A DNA stretch of 64,000 nt, taken from the NCBI GenBank assembly GCA_041915365.1, contig JAYSBP010000001.1:1-64000 (forward strand), given 5' to 3'. Below are positions 52,974-61,972 of the stretch, one piece after another (the first letter of the stretch is position 1; every line of letters begins with the position of its first letter). Source of the DNA: UBA6016 sp041915365. Lineage in GTDB: Bacteria; Campylobacterota; Campylobacteria; Campylobacterales; UBA6016. Below the pieces are notes generated by a model. That model saw only the letters and a list, made by a program, of their open reading frames with translations. It did not search any database and had not been told where the DNA came from. A program made the position numbers and the translations under genes.

Positions 52974-53183
52974 TTATTGATTATTACGAAAAAACTTTAA
53001 TATTAGTCCAACTATACCTCTGATAATAGCCACAATAAGGTAAGCCCCAAAAGCCCAAGCAAAAGCGTGTGCAAGCTGGAAAGGGCTTTCTATTATGGTT
53101 ATTCGCTCAGGATGCATATAAAGAGCAAGCGCAATTAGTATGGCTAGATATATGAGTATCTCTTTTTTTATCACTTTTATCAA
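52974..53183 (-). CDS. small membrane protein
   Basis: 69 residues with two membrane segments (ILIYLAILIALALYM and LAHAFAWAFGAYLIVAIIRGIVGLIL) and a basic tail. It overlaps the upstream 143-residue gene by 4 nt. The family is not recognised. It is part of the hemL gene train. Confidence 0.75.
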   Translation of the reverse strand: MIKVIKKEILIYLAILIALALYMHPERITIIESPFQLAHAFAWAFGAYLIVAIIRGIVGLILKFFRNNQ

Positions 53184-53611
53184 AACTCCCTCCTGAAAAA
53201 AAACATAAAAATTAGAGCCGAAATTGGAAGTACCGCAATTCCAACCAAAAACGAAGGGATGTGAAGTATTCCGTTATTTGCAAAATACAAAAAAACCCCG
53301 ACAAAAACAGCGTACGCAAGTAGTCGGACGGGAAACAACCACCCCTTGTACGTCTTTGTCAAAAGCGACATTTTGCTCGGTTTTTGCTCTTCTTCGTCGT
53401 CATCTTCTTCTATTTCGTTTTTGGTACCAATAGGCGTATCAACTTTTGAAGATAGCACTACTTTTTTGTAGCCGTAAAACGTAGCCGTAGCAACAAGAAA
53501 GAACGCCACAAAAGAGGCCGAATAATTCACAACCCCCTGTGTACCAAACGCAATATAGCAGAACACTAGAAGCGAGGTAAAAATAGAGGCGACTATTTTA
53601 GCTATTGTCAC
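53180..53611 (-). CDS. membrane protein of the hemL locus
   Basis: 143 residues. There are four predicted membrane segments, two in the first 50 and two in the last 50, separated by an acidic cytoplasmic loop (KNEIEEDDDEEEQKPSK). From memory, C. jejuni Cj0852c, next to hemL, is the counterpart. Function is unknown. It overlaps atpZ by 14 nt. Confidence 0.75.
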   Translation of the reverse strand: MTIAKIVASIFTSLLVFCYIAFGTQGVVNYSASFVAFFLVATATFYGYKKVVLSSKVDTPIGTKNEIEEDDDEEEQKPSKMSLLTKTYKGWLFPVRLLAYAVFVGVFLYFANNGILHIPSFLVGIAVLPISALIFMFFFRREF

Positions 53612-53885
53612 TGCCGTTCATCCTTTGGTATCTTGGGTCTTTTGCTAGTTCATCAAGCTCTCTTTTTTGCTTTTTGTATGCTCTATATATATTGTTGATC
53701 GCTGCCCCAACACCCCAAAATACACCAAGCCACATTAGCCACGGCTGTCCAAATAGCGCTTTTAAGCCGAAACCTATCCCGACACCGATAAGTATTGCGA
53801 CACCTATAGAGATACCAAGGGATAACTGGTCTAGCCCCTCTACTTTTTTGAGATGTTTTGGCTCTTTGCTCTCTTCTTGCATCAT
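53598..53885 (-). CDS. AtpZ/AtpI family membrane protein
   Basis: 95 residues. A charged N-tail is followed by two membrane helices (LSLGISIGVAILIGVGIGFGLKALFG and PWLMWLGVFWGVGAAINNIYRAY), the AtpZ/AtpI pattern with glycine-rich first helix. Family members can assist c-ring assembly or act as Ca2+/Mg2+ channels. It is not near an atp operon here. The start overlaps the hemL stop (ATGA). Confidence 0.8.
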   Translation of the reverse strand: MMQEESKEPKHLKKVEGLDQLSLGISIGVAILIGVGIGFGLKALFGQPWLMWLGVFWGVGAAINNIYRAYKKQKRELDELAKDPRYQRMNGSDNS

Positions 53886-55174
53886 TGCCCCTTTATCGCC
53901 GCAAATGACTCTTTTGCAGCCGCAAGCGTAACATCGACGGTTTCATCATTCATAACGGAGCACATAAACCCTGCCTCAAACTGACTAGGGGCTAGATAAA
54001 TACCTCGCTTTAGCATCTCGGAGTGAAATCTACCAAAAAGTGCCGTATCGCTAGTGAGGGCATCCGCAAACGAATTTACTGGATTTGCATTAAAGAAAAA
54101 TCCGAACATCGTTCCTGCATATCCGACTTGAAGTGGCACTTCATAAGAGGTAGCAATATCTTTCAATCCATTGGTTAGTTTTTGAGATAGTGCCCCGAGT
54201 CTGTCATACAACGAGACATCCTTTTTTAGTTTGCCTATCTGAGCAAGTCCAGCCGCCATAGCAACAGGATTTCCACTGAGCGTTCCCGCTTGATACACGG
54301 CCCCCAGAGGACTCAGGATTTGCATAATCTCTTTTTTGCCTCCAAAAGCGGCGCACGGCATACCGGCTCCTATCACCTTCCCAAACGTCGCCATATCTGG
54401 CCTTGCGCTGGTATATGCGAGCGACCCAGTGAGCGAAGCTCTAAAACCGCTCATTACTTCATCAAAAATAAGTACCGCACCGTGTTTGTCGCATAGCTGT
54501 CTAAGCCCTTTTAAAAACTCGTCAGTTGCAGGAACGAATCCCATATTTCCAGCAACGGGCTCCACAATTATGCAAGCTATATCACTAGAGTCTTCAAAAC
54601 ATTTTTTTGCACTCTCTAGGTCATTGTACTCTGCTAAATGAGTGTGCTTTGTAACGTCAGCCGGAACGCCAGGACTTGACGGTGCGCCAAACGTAGTAGC
54701 GCCGCTTCCGGCCTGAACGAGCAGGCTATCGGAGTGTCCGTGATAGCAACCTTTGAACTTTACAATGCCGTTTTTACCAGTATAACCCCTAGCCACACGA
54801 ATAGCGCTCATAACCGCTTCAGTGCCGCTACTTACAAACCTTAGCATCTCTACTGGCTCATAGATGGAGATTATCTCATTGGCCAGCATAGTCTCCGCCT
54901 CGGTCGGAGCACCATAGCTTACACCGCCTCTTACGGCTGAGATTATCGCCTCTTCTATCTCTTTATCGCAATGCCCGAATATTAAAGGCCCCCAGCTTTG
55001 GATGTAATCAAGGTATCTATTGCCGTCAATATCAACCATATAAGCGCCTTCGCCTTTTGCAATAAAAGGAGGCGTGCCGCCGACACTTTTAAACGCCCTA
55101 ACTGGAGAGTTAACACCACCCGGAATTACTTTTCCGGCATCCTCAAAAGCTTTTATACTTTTTTCAAATCCCAT
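53882..55174 (-). CDS. hemL: glutamate-1-semialdehyde 2,1-aminomutase
   Basis: 430 residues from the ATG at 55174. A TTG two codons earlier is an alternative. It is a class III PLP aminotransferase: IPGGVNSPVRAFKSVGG, the CYHGHSDSLLVQAG motif, FDEVMSGFR and the PLP Lys in MATFGKVIGAGMP. It makes 5-aminolevulinate for heme. Its gene train runs through atpZ and two membrane proteins to the LPP20/DUF4384 and caspase genes, with no strong terminator visible in between. Confidence 0.98.
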   Translation of the reverse strand: MGFEKSIKAFEDAGKVIPGGVNSPVRAFKSVGGTPPFIAKGEGAYMVDIDGNRYLDYIQSWGPLIFGHCDKEIEEAIISAVRGGVSYGAPTEAETMLANEIISIYEPVEMLRFVSSGTEAVMSAIRVARGYTGKNGIVKFKGCYHGHSDSLLVQAGSGATTFGAPSSPGVPADVTKHTHLAEYNDLESAKKCFEDSSDIACIIVEPVAGNMGFVPATDEFLKGLRQLCDKHGAVLIFDEVMSGFRASLTGSLAYTSARPDMATFGKVIGAGMPCAAFGGKKEIMQILSPLGAVYQAGTLSGNPVAMAAGLAQIGKLKKDVSLYDRLGALSQKLTNGLKDIATSYEVPLQVGYAGTMFGFFFNANPVNSFADALTSDTALFGRFHSEMLKRGIYLAPSQFEAGFMCSVMNDETVDVTLAAAKESFAAIKGQ

Positions 55175-55238
55175 TTTCAAAAAACCTTTGTTATCATCTG
55201 TTTAAAGATAGATTATACAACAACAGGATTTAACCGCA

Positions 55239-55526
55239 ATGATAGTAGATGACGCACTTCTCAGTAAATTAGAAAAGCTCTCAAGCCTAGAGATAAAAGA
55301 AGAACAAAGACATGAAATAAAATCACAAATTGAAAATATCATCACTTTTGTGGACAGCTTAGGAGAGCTAGACGATAGACTTGAAGGGATAAAGTTCCCG
55401 GCGGTTGAAAAAAGCTTGCCGTTAAGAGCTGACGAGCCGCAAAAAAGCAACACCATAAACTCAATCATGCAGCATGCACCAAAGACGGAAGAGACATTCT
55501 TTGTCGTACCTAAAATCATAGAATAA
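55239..55526 (+). CDS. gatC: aspartyl/glutamyl-tRNA(Asn/Gln) amidotransferase subunit C
   Basis: 95 residues: DDALLSKLEKLSSLEIKEEQ at the start and the LPLRADEP motif in the middle are GatC signatures. It stabilises the GatAB complex that makes Gln-tRNA(Gln) and Asn-tRNA(Asn). gatA and gatB are elsewhere. It precedes pilT by 12 nt. Confidence 0.92.
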   Translation: MIVDDALLSKLEKLSSLEIKEEQRHEIKSQIENIITFVDSLGELDDRLEGIKFPAVEKSLPLRADEPQKSNTINSIMQHAPKTEETFFVVPKIIE

Positions 55527-55538
55527 CAAGGAAAGCCG

Positions 55539-56630
55539 ATGTCGTCAATGACACTTGATAAGATACTAAATACGGTCATAGCCTACAAGGCTTCCGACTT
55601 GCATCTTATAGCAGGAACAGAACCGCAAATCAGAATATCGGGCAAGCTGGCACCACTCGACCTAGAGGTGCTAGACTCCGCCTCTCTGCAATCACTGTGC
55701 TACTCAGTCATTAACGACAATCAAAAAAAATACTTTGAAGAAAACAAAGAGCTTGACTTTACGTTTGCGTTAAAAGGAGTCGGTAGATTTAGGGCAAACT
55801 ACTACTACCAGCAAGGCTCAGTTGCAGCGGCCTTCAGGATAATTCCTGAAAAAATACCGACACTTGAAGACCTGAAGGGGCCTTCCATTTTTACCGAGCT
55901 AGTCAAGAGAGAAAAAGGGCTTGTTTTGGTTACTGGTCCAACGGGAAGCGGTAAATCTACAACAATGGCGGCAATGATTAACGAAATAAATATAAACGAG
56001 CGAAAACACATAATTACGATAGAAGATCCGGTTGAATTCCATCATGAACACAGAAACTCGATAATATCTCAAAGAAATGTCGGCGAAGATACAAAAAGCT
56101 TTTCTAGTGCGCTGAAATATGCGATGAGAGAAGATCCAGATGTTATACTTGTAGGCGAGATGAGGGATGTTGAGACAATACGAGCAGCCGTAACTGCCGC
56201 AGAGACTGGACACCTTGTATTTGCAACGGTTCACACCAACTCCGCCACGCAAACAATCAACAGAATAATAAACGTTTTTCCAGCAGAGGAGCAAGCTATC
56301 ATAAGAACACAGCTCTCAATGAGCTTGTCAGCCATCATATCACAAACGCTAGTTCCGACAATAGAAGGTGGGCGTGTTGCGGCTCATGAAATACTAATTA
56401 ACAATCCAGCCATAGCCAACCTAATCAGAGAAGATAAGGTCCATCAAATCTACTCACAACTACAGCTAGGTCAGAGTAAAACTGGGATGCAAACATTATC
56501 TCAGGTGCTGATTGATCTGGTTAGGGCGAGAATAGTCGCAAAAGAAGAGGCGCTCAGATTTGCTACAAATAAAGAAGAGGTCGAAAGAGCCTTAGGAACT
56601 GGTGGCGGGGGAACGCTAGGCGGGCTTTAA
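55539..56630 (+). CDS. pilT: type IV pilus retraction ATPase PilT
   Basis: 363 residues. The Walker A is GPTGSGKST (133-141). An acidic Asp box (ITIEDPVEF), Walker B (DPDVILVGEMRD), His box (HLVFATVHTNSA) and the PilT-specific AIANLIREDKVHQI are all present. It powers pilus retraction and twitching. No other type IV pilus gene is in the window, and C. jejuni lacks classical type IV pili, so this copy is notable. It is co-transcribed with gatC. Energising DNA uptake or surface motility is possible. Confidence 0.95.
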   Translation: MSSMTLDKILNTVIAYKASDLHLIAGTEPQIRISGKLAPLDLEVLDSASLQSLCYSVINDNQKKYFEENKELDFTFALKGVGRFRANYYYQQGSVAAAFRIIPEKIPTLEDLKGPSIFTELVKREKGLVLVTGPTGSGKSTTMAAMINEININERKHIITIEDPVEFHHEHRNSIISQRNVGEDTKSFSSALKYAMREDPDVILVGEMRDVETIRAAVTAAETGHLVFATVHTNSATQTINRIINVFPAEEQAIIRTQLSMSLSAIISQTLVPTIEGGRVAAHEILINNPAIANLIREDKVHQIYSQLQLGQSKTGMQTLSQVLIDLVRARIVAKEEALRFATNKEEVERALGTGGGGTLGGL

Positions 56631-56644
56631 GCCCTGTGCCTAGC
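56615..56644. terminator. two-part hairpin at the pilT / DAHP synthase convergence
   Basis: Outer arms GCTAGGC (56615-56621) and GCCTAGC (56638-56644) enclose an inner GGGCTT/AAGCCC stem that covers the pilT stop. There is no strong U-tract on either side, so it may block read-through or protect 3' ends. Confidence 0.45.
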
Positions 56645-56649
56645 AAAAA

Positions 56650-57684
56650 CTAGATTTTATGAGCCTGCGAAGCCCAAGCGCTTTGATCCCATGGATCAAG
56701 AGTTTTTACTTTTTTCATAAAATAATCAAAATCGCTCGGCAATAATGCTTGCTCTCCATCAGATAGAGCGCATTTTGGATTTGGGTGTACTTCGATATTG
56801 AAACCATCCGCTCCAGCCGCCATACCGGCATATCCAAGAGCCATTACATATTCTCTTTTACCTGCTGCATGGCTAGGGTCTATAACAACAGGAAGGTGCG
56901 TTAGTGTTTTTAGAAGTGGGACTTGCGCCACATCCATCGCATTTCTAAGGGCAGTTTCATAGCCTCTTGTACCTCTAAGGCACATCATCACATCCTTTAG
57001 ACCTTCACTCATAAGATACTCGGCACTCATAAGATGCTCTTGAACCGTACTCGCAATACCATTTTTAAGAAGAACCGGCATACCTAGTTTTCCAACCTCT
57101 TTGAGAAGCGAGAAATTTTGCATATTTCTAGCACCAAGCTGAATGACATCGGCATATTTGCAGACAACATCTATGTCTCTTTCGCTCATAAGCTCTGTAA
57201 CGATAGGCAAACCGGTTTCATCTCTTGCTGCGGCAAGCATCTTAAGAGCTTCTTCACCACCACCCTGGAAAGTATAAGGGCTAGTTCTAGGCTTGAATGC
57301 ACCGCCTCTTAGCATATTTGCACCGGCAGCTTTTACGGCTTTTGCTATCTCTATAAGAGTCTCATATGTATCAACAGAGCACGGCCCAGCCATATACGCT
57401 TTGTGCCCTCCGCCAACTTTGACGCCTCTTACATCTATAATCGTATCATCAGGATGGAAGTGTCTGCTTGCAAGCTTATACGGAGCCGACACCTCTAACA
57501 CTTTTTCTACACCATCAAGTGCGCTTAGAGGTCTTCCAGACAAGTCCCTCTTGTCGCCTATAATTCCTATGATAGATTGTTCATCGCCTATGGTAACGCT
57601 TACCTTGTGTCCCCAGCTCTCTATTTGCGCAGCTGCGGAGTTAATTTGTTCTTTTGTAGCCTCAGGGCTCATCACTAATATCAA
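56650..57684 (-). CDS. 3-deoxy-7-phosphoheptulonate (DAHP) synthase, type I-beta
   Basis: About 344 residues from the TTG at 57684, preferred because AAGGA sits 7 nt upstream and the family begins M(I/L)VM near this point. GTG at 57699 and TTG at 57744 are alternatives. The N-terminal ferredoxin-like regulatory region (ILVMSPEATKEQINSAAAQI) precedes the (beta/alpha)8 barrel with GPCSVDTYE, RGGAFKPRTSPYTFQG, CLRGTRGYE and VIDPSHAAGKR. It condenses PEP and erythrose-4-phosphate in the first step of aromatic biosynthesis. The fused domain suggests feedback inhibition by Tyr or Phe. Confidence 0.93.
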   Translation of the reverse strand: MILVMSPEATKEQINSAAAQIESWGHKVSVTIGDEQSIIGIIGDKRDLSGRPLSALDGVEKVLEVSAPYKLASRHFHPDDTIIDVRGVKVGGGHKAYMAGPCSVDTYETLIEIAKAVKAAGANMLRGGAFKPRTSPYTFQGGGEEALKMLAAARDETGLPIVTELMSERDIDVVCKYADVIQLGARNMQNFSLLKEVGKLGMPVLLKNGIASTVQEHLMSAEYLMSEGLKDVMMCLRGTRGYETALRNAMDVAQVPLLKTLTHLPVVIDPSHAAGKREYVMALGYAGMAAGADGFNIEVHPNPKCALSDGEQALLPSDFDYFMKKVKTLDPWDQSAWASQAHKI

Positions 57685-57762
57685 ACCGGCATCCTTCACA
57701 ATAAATATTCCAAATTTTCTGCCTATACTATCCAAATAAGACAAAAATTAACTTTAAATGCC

Positions 57763-57768
57763 TATAAT
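57763..57768 (+). promoter_or_regulatory. -10 element for the dnaQ-like gene
   Basis: TATAAT lies 19 bp before the first ATG (57787) and 31 bp before the second (57799). The leader is therefore short. Confidence 0.5.
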
Positions 57769-57798
57769 GCGAGCTATTATAAAGGGATGCCTAATTGT

Positions 57799-58584
57799 AT
57801 GAAAAGCCTAAAAGAGTTAGAAAGTTTTTTTGAGAAGTTTCCGATAAGTGCGGATGAGCTAGCTGATTTCTCAAAGAAACTCGGCTTTAAAGAGTTGCCT
57901 ATAGATACTCTTGCCGAAGTTTTGAGGTCGTGTGGTATGCCGTTGCAAAGAGATGGGGAGGGCTTCTCTCTTGTCACGGAGACTCTAGCGATTGAGAATA
58001 CGACATTTTGTTTTGTCGACATAGAGACAAATGGTTCAAATCCTAGAAACTCGCAAGTCATAGAAATAGGGGCCGTCAAGTACAAAAACGGTGTTTTTTT
58101 AGACTCTTTTGACGAACTGATATACGCCGAAAGACTGCCGCAAAATATAGCCGAAATAACAAAGCTCTCCCTTGATGACTTAAAGGGAGCAAAAAAAGAG
58201 CGAGAGGTGTTACGAAAATTTAAAGAGTTTTTGGGCGACTCTATTTTTTGTGCACATAGCGCCGATTTTGATTTTAGCTTTCTTTCGAAAAGTTTTCAAA
58301 AATATAATCTAGGCCCAATATTAAATCGCAAAATATGCACGCTCGATCTAGCAAAAAAAACACTTAAGGCCTCGAAATATGGACTAAAAACACTCAAAGA
58401 AGAACTAGGGCTTGGCGACGATGTTCACCACAGAGCTTTGCCGGATGCAAAAAGTTCGGCATTTGTTTTTGAGGCTGGACTCAAAAACATTGAAATTAAT
58501 CCCGTTTACGTCGATAACCTAATTAGATTTATCAAAGCCAAAGAGCTAAAAAAAGAGGAAGAGGTGGACTTAAATCATGTGTGA
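57799..58584 (+). CDS. dnaQ: DnaQ-family 3'-5' exonuclease (DEDDh)
   Basis: 261 residues from the ATG at 57799. An ATG at 57787 is possible, but its AAAGGG is directly adjacent with no spacing. A helical N-terminal region of about 70 residues is followed by the exonuclease domain with ExoI FVDIETNG, ExoII HSADFDFSFL and the ExoIII HHRALPDAKSS motif. The catalytic Asp/Glu and His are present. It is probably a proofreading subunit of DNA polymerase III or a related exonuclease. The N-terminal extension is unusual compared with E. coli DnaQ. Confidence 0.9.
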   Translation: MKSLKELESFFEKFPISADELADFSKKLGFKELPIDTLAEVLRSCGMPLQRDGEGFSLVTETLAIENTTFCFVDIETNGSNPRNSQVIEIGAVKYKNGVFLDSFDELIYAERLPQNIAEITKLSLDDLKGAKKEREVLRKFKEFLGDSIFCAHSADFDFSFLSKSFQKYNLGPILNRKICTLDLAKKTLKASKYGLKTLKEELGLGDDVHHRALPDAKSSAFVFEAGLKNIEINPVYVDNLIRFIKAKELKKEEEVDLNHV

Positions 58585-58918
58585 ACTGTACATTCTGCTC
58601 GCCTTTGGTCTTGGTCTTTTTAGCGGATGGCTTATAAACTTTTTACTTGCCGGCCAGTACATAGAAAAAGCTGTAGATTCTTACTACTCGCAAGATAAAA
58701 AAGATGAAATAAAAGCCGCCGTAAGCAAAGAGCATAAAAGATTTAAAATATCTACGCTTTTTTGGCTTGTGTTTTTATTTGCTTCTTTCATATTTTTGAT
58801 ATACATAATGAAAACAACACCTGTGCCTAGAAATCAAGCAGCAGAGGCTCTGGACAAGGCAGATAATAAAGAGGTATTCAAGACGCTTGTAGATACGATG
58901 AAAAACTTTTCAAAATAA
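58577..58918 (+). CDS. membrane protein of unknown function
   Basis: 113 residues. There are two membrane segments (YILLAFGLGLFSGWLINFLLAG and STLFWLVFLFASFIFLIYIM) separated by a charged loop, with a polar C-terminal tail. It overlaps the dnaQ end by 8 nt, so the two are co-transcribed. The family is not recognised. It ends 4 nt from the convergent PBP gene. Confidence 0.7.
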   Translation: MCELYILLAFGLGLFSGWLINFLLAGQYIEKAVDSYYSQDKKDEIKAAVSKEHKRFKISTLFWLVFLFASFIFLIYIMKTTPVPRNQAAEALDKADNKEVFKTLVDTMKNFSK

Positions 58919-58922
58919 GAAG

Positions 58923-60650
58923 TTATTGGGGCTGCCCACTAGCCTTCAAAAGTTCGTCTTTCATCATTTTTTGCACTATCTCTTTAAATATCGGCACCGC
59001 CGTCATTGAGGCGAAGTGAGCCCTTTTTGGGTCTATTACGAGTACGCCTATCGTGTATTTTGATTGTCCGTCATTAGCGAAGCCAAAAAATGAGCTATTA
59101 AAGCTTCTTGCATAACTCCCATCTTTTGCGATATGTGCGGTTCCAGTCTTGCCGCCGAGCTCTATTCCATCTATTTTCGCGGCTACTCCAGTCCCTTTTT
59201 CTACGACTTTTTTTAGTATTGATTTCATTTTTGCGGCAGTAGTAGCTGATATAACCTGTCTTATCTCATCCGGCGTTATTTTCTGCTCAAAGCCGTCCGC
59301 ATATATAGAGCTTGCTATTTTTGGCGTTATATACACGCCGTCATTATTAAATACATTATATGCGGCCATCAGCTGCGAGAAGTTTGCCCTCATACCGTAT
59401 CCATAAGAGACAGTCGCTTTGTATATCTCTGTGCCAAGCGCACTTCTTGATGGCAAATCACCTTTTAGCTCATAAGATATATCTATTCCGCTTCTTTTGC
59501 CAAAGCCAAATTTCTGCAAACCTTCCATATATTCATTAACACCGAGTCTTTGCGATATTTGGGCCATTACTATATTGCTTGAAAATATTATTCCATCCTC
59601 CGCCGTCATTGAGGAAGCCTTGTGCTCATCGGTAATCACCTTTGTACCAAGCTTCATTTGCCCATTGTAGCCGTTGATGATTTCAAACTGATTTAGCTTA
59701 CCGCCCTCCAAAAGCATAGAAAATACAACCGGTTTGAGAGTTGAGCCAGGCTCATATACATATTGCACGGCATCTATTTTCATAGAGCCAACACTCTCTT
59801 TTGTGATATTGTACGGCACATATCTATTCGAAGACGCTATGGCAAATATTTTACCACTTCTCGTATCCATAACGGCAGCCATTATCTCCTCTGCATCAAG
59901 CTGTGTTCTGTACTTGTCAAGACTCTGCTCTAACTGCTTTTGAAGTCTAAACATTATGTTTAGCTTTAGATTTAACCCGTCAGTCCTAAGGGTTCTGTCT
60001 AGCTTCGTATTTAAAATCAAATTTCCACCGACATCCTTATATCCTTGCATAAAGCCGGCTCGCTCTGCGGATATATACTTGTCATAAAAATGCTCAAGAC
60101 CGACCATACCACGCATATCTTCCGCTTTCACATAGCCAAGCACAGGCTGAAGCAAGTCATCATACGAGTAATTCCTCAAAAACTCGTTCTCCAAGATTTC
60201 AAGACCGTATCTAAAATACTTTCCCCCAACCCTTTTTGGCGTAAACATTTTCATTTTGTCAAAACTAGCGGATAGTTGCCTATAGTTTCTAGCCGACCTA
60301 CCGTCAATATTGTCAAGTAGAGTAACTCGCCTATCGCCTGTTAGCATATCCCTCAACTCTTTATCGCTAAGACCGGAGTACATACTAAAAAGCCTAACAA
60401 ATAAATCAAATTGTTCCGGCTTGATATTTTCTGGGTTTACGACTACGGAGTATGTTTTTTGGCTGATTGCGGCTTTATATCCGTCTGCGGATACTACTTC
60501 CCCACGAAGCGGGCTGTCTATCTCTTTTTTTATGGCATTGGTTTGAAATCTATCGGAGGTTGTTACGTCGAATACTCTAGCGGCAAATATCAAAAAGCCG
60601 AGTGCGAAAATTACGAAAAGACCAAGAATCTTACTTGCTTTTGAACTCAT
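58923..60650 (-). CDS. penicillin-binding protein (PBP2/FtsI-type transpeptidase)
   Basis: 575 residues. There is one N-terminal membrane anchor (ILGLFVIFALGFLIFAARVF), a dimerisation domain, and a transpeptidase domain with SxxK at Ser303-Lys306 (EPGSTLKPVV), SSN at 357-359 and KTG at 501-503. It cross-links septal or side-wall peptidoglycan and is the target of beta-lactams. The short size and lack of PASTA repeats fit FtsI (PbpB). From memory, C. jejuni pbpB lies next to fliE-flgC-flgB in the same order. The ftsW gene is nearby on the other strand. Confidence 0.93.
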   Translation of the reverse strand: MSSKASKILGLFVIFALGFLIFAARVFDVTTSDRFQTNAIKKEIDSPLRGEVVSADGYKAAISQKTYSVVVNPENIKPEQFDLFVRLFSMYSGLSDKELRDMLTGDRRVTLLDNIDGRSARNYRQLSASFDKMKMFTPKRVGGKYFRYGLEILENEFLRNYSYDDLLQPVLGYVKAEDMRGMVGLEHFYDKYISAERAGFMQGYKDVGGNLILNTKLDRTLRTDGLNLKLNIMFRLQKQLEQSLDKYRTQLDAEEIMAAVMDTRSGKIFAIASSNRYVPYNITKESVGSMKIDAVQYVYEPGSTLKPVVFSMLLEGGKLNQFEIINGYNGQMKLGTKVITDEHKASSMTAEDGIIFSSNIVMAQISQRLGVNEYMEGLQKFGFGKRSGIDISYELKGDLPSRSALGTEIYKATVSYGYGMRANFSQLMAAYNVFNNDGVYITPKIASSIYADGFEQKITPDEIRQVISATTAAKMKSILKKVVEKGTGVAAKIDGIELGGKTGTAHIAKDGSYARSFNSSFFGFANDGQSKYTIGVLVIDPKRAHFASMTAVPIFKEIVQKMMKDELLKASGQPQ

Positions 60651-60670
60651 AAAACCCCTGGCTTTAAGAA

Positions 60671-60976
60671 CTACATCTGAGTTCTAGATATCTCTTTATA
60701 TGCTGATATTGCTTTATTTCTAACCTCTAGCATCATCTTCATACTAAGCTCGGCCTTACCTATCGCTATAGCGGCCTGATGAAGGTCTTTTACGTCGCCA
60801 GTAGCAAGGTCTGTCATAGCTTTCTCAGAATTCACTTGCTCGTCATTTGTAGCATCCAAGGCTTGTTTTAGCGCATCTGAAAAAGATAGCCCATCGCTAC
60901 CAGATACTTTTGAAACTGATTTGACACCTACGGTAGGCTCAATGAGACTACCGACTTTATTAAGTAAATCTGCCAT
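60671..60976 (-). CDS. fliE: flagellar hook-basal body protein FliE
   Basis: 101 residues. The C-terminal KDLHQAAIAIGKAELSMKMMLEVRNKAISAYKEISRTQM pattern is typical of FliE, which joins the MS ring to the rod. It follows flgC by 13 nt and precedes the PBP gene by 20 nt. Confidence 0.95.
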   Translation of the reverse strand: MADLLNKVGSLIEPTVGVKSVSKVSGSDGLSFSDALKQALDATNDEQVNSEKAMTDLATGDVKDLHQAAIAIGKAELSMKMMLEVRNKAISAYKEISRTQM

Positions 60977-60989
60977 TTTGTCCTCCTAC

Positions 60990-61487
60990 CTAGCTTTTTA
61001 ACATATCTATTGCGCTAGATGCCATATTTTTTACGCTTTGGAAAGCCGCTACGTTGGCCTGATAAGCTCTTGTTGCTTCAACTAAATCGGCCATTTCGAT
61101 TACAGGATTAATATTCGGATAAGCAACATATCCCTGCTCGTTTGCATCTGGATGATTTGGTTCATATTTTAGCACAGGCTGGCTGTCATCTCGCACAACT
61201 TTATCAACAACAACGCTCATAACAGGTGGTTTTGAAACATTGTTTAGTCCAATCTTTTCGTCAAGCGGATTTTCATACTGATGAAAATTTGAATTTTTTT
61301 CAAGCTCTTTGTTGTAGTACTTCTCAAAATCAACAGCTTTAAACACCGCACTTTGTCTTCTGTATGGGCCGCCCTCGTCTGTTCTGGTTGTATTTGCGTT
61401 TGCTATGTTTGAGCTGATTAGGTCTAGCCTAAATCTTTGTGCCGATAGTCCATATCCGCTTATGTCGAATGAATTTAGAAATGCCAT
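60990..61487 (-). CDS. flgC: flagellar proximal rod protein FlgC
   Basis: 165 residues. The N-terminal rod motif (FDISGYGLSAQRFRLDLISSNIANANT), RRQSAVF and the C-terminal EMADLVEATRAYQANVAAFQSVKNM are typical. It is a proximal rod subunit, 11 nt after flgB. Confidence 0.97.
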   Translation of the reverse strand: MAFLNSFDISGYGLSAQRFRLDLISSNIANANTTRTDEGGPYRRQSAVFKAVDFEKYYNKELEKNSNFHQYENPLDEKIGLNNVSKPPVMSVVVDKVVRDDSQPVLKYEPNHPDANEQGYVAYPNINPVIEMADLVEATRAYQANVAAFQSVKNMASSAIDMLKS

Positions 61488-61498
61488 TTTTTAATCCC

Positions 61499-61942
61499 TT
61501 ACGATAAGCTTTTGCTAGCGTCTATAACAGAGCTGAATATTGCGCTGTTTTTTCTATATGCACTTACCAGTGCAGTATACATAGTCGAGTTTTTGTTCAT
61601 CTCGCTCATCTCTACATCAAGGTCAACGCTATTGCCGTCGTTTCTTGCCATGTGCCCATCCCTATAAAACATAGTAGGCTTAAGAGAGCTTGTATCATCC
61701 GCAGAGTCAAGGTGCGCTCCAGCCGTTTTAGCCATCTCAAGCTTAGGCTCTTTAGCTCCATAAGCTTTGTTGGCTTCAGACTTTAGCACATCCTCAAAGT
61801 TCAAATCTCTAGGTCTATAATATGGAGTATCGACGTTTGCGATATTTGATGAAATCATATCCTGTCTCACGGCCCTCGCATTGAGCGCAGAGTGCATAAA
61901 CTCGCTGGCTTTTGAAACCGAGAAAGGACTTTCAAACATCAT
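61499..61942 (-). CDS. flgB: flagellar proximal rod protein FlgB
   Basis: 147 residues. ALNARAVRQDMISSNIANVDTPYYRPRDLNFEDVL (positions about 20-54) is the rod signature. It is the first gene of flgB-flgC-fliE-pbp and is preceded by a sigma-54 promoter. The start MMFESP has GGAG 8 nt upstream. Confidence 0.97.
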   Translation of the reverse strand: MMFESPFSVSKASEFMHSALNARAVRQDMISSNIANVDTPYYRPRDLNFEDVLKSEANKAYGAKEPKLEMAKTAGAHLDSADDTSSLKPTMFYRDGHMARNDGNSVDLDVEMSEMNKNSTMYTALVSAYRKNSAIFSSVIDASKSLS

Positions 61943-61972
61943 CCGTCAAACTCCATATATTTTTGTACTGTT

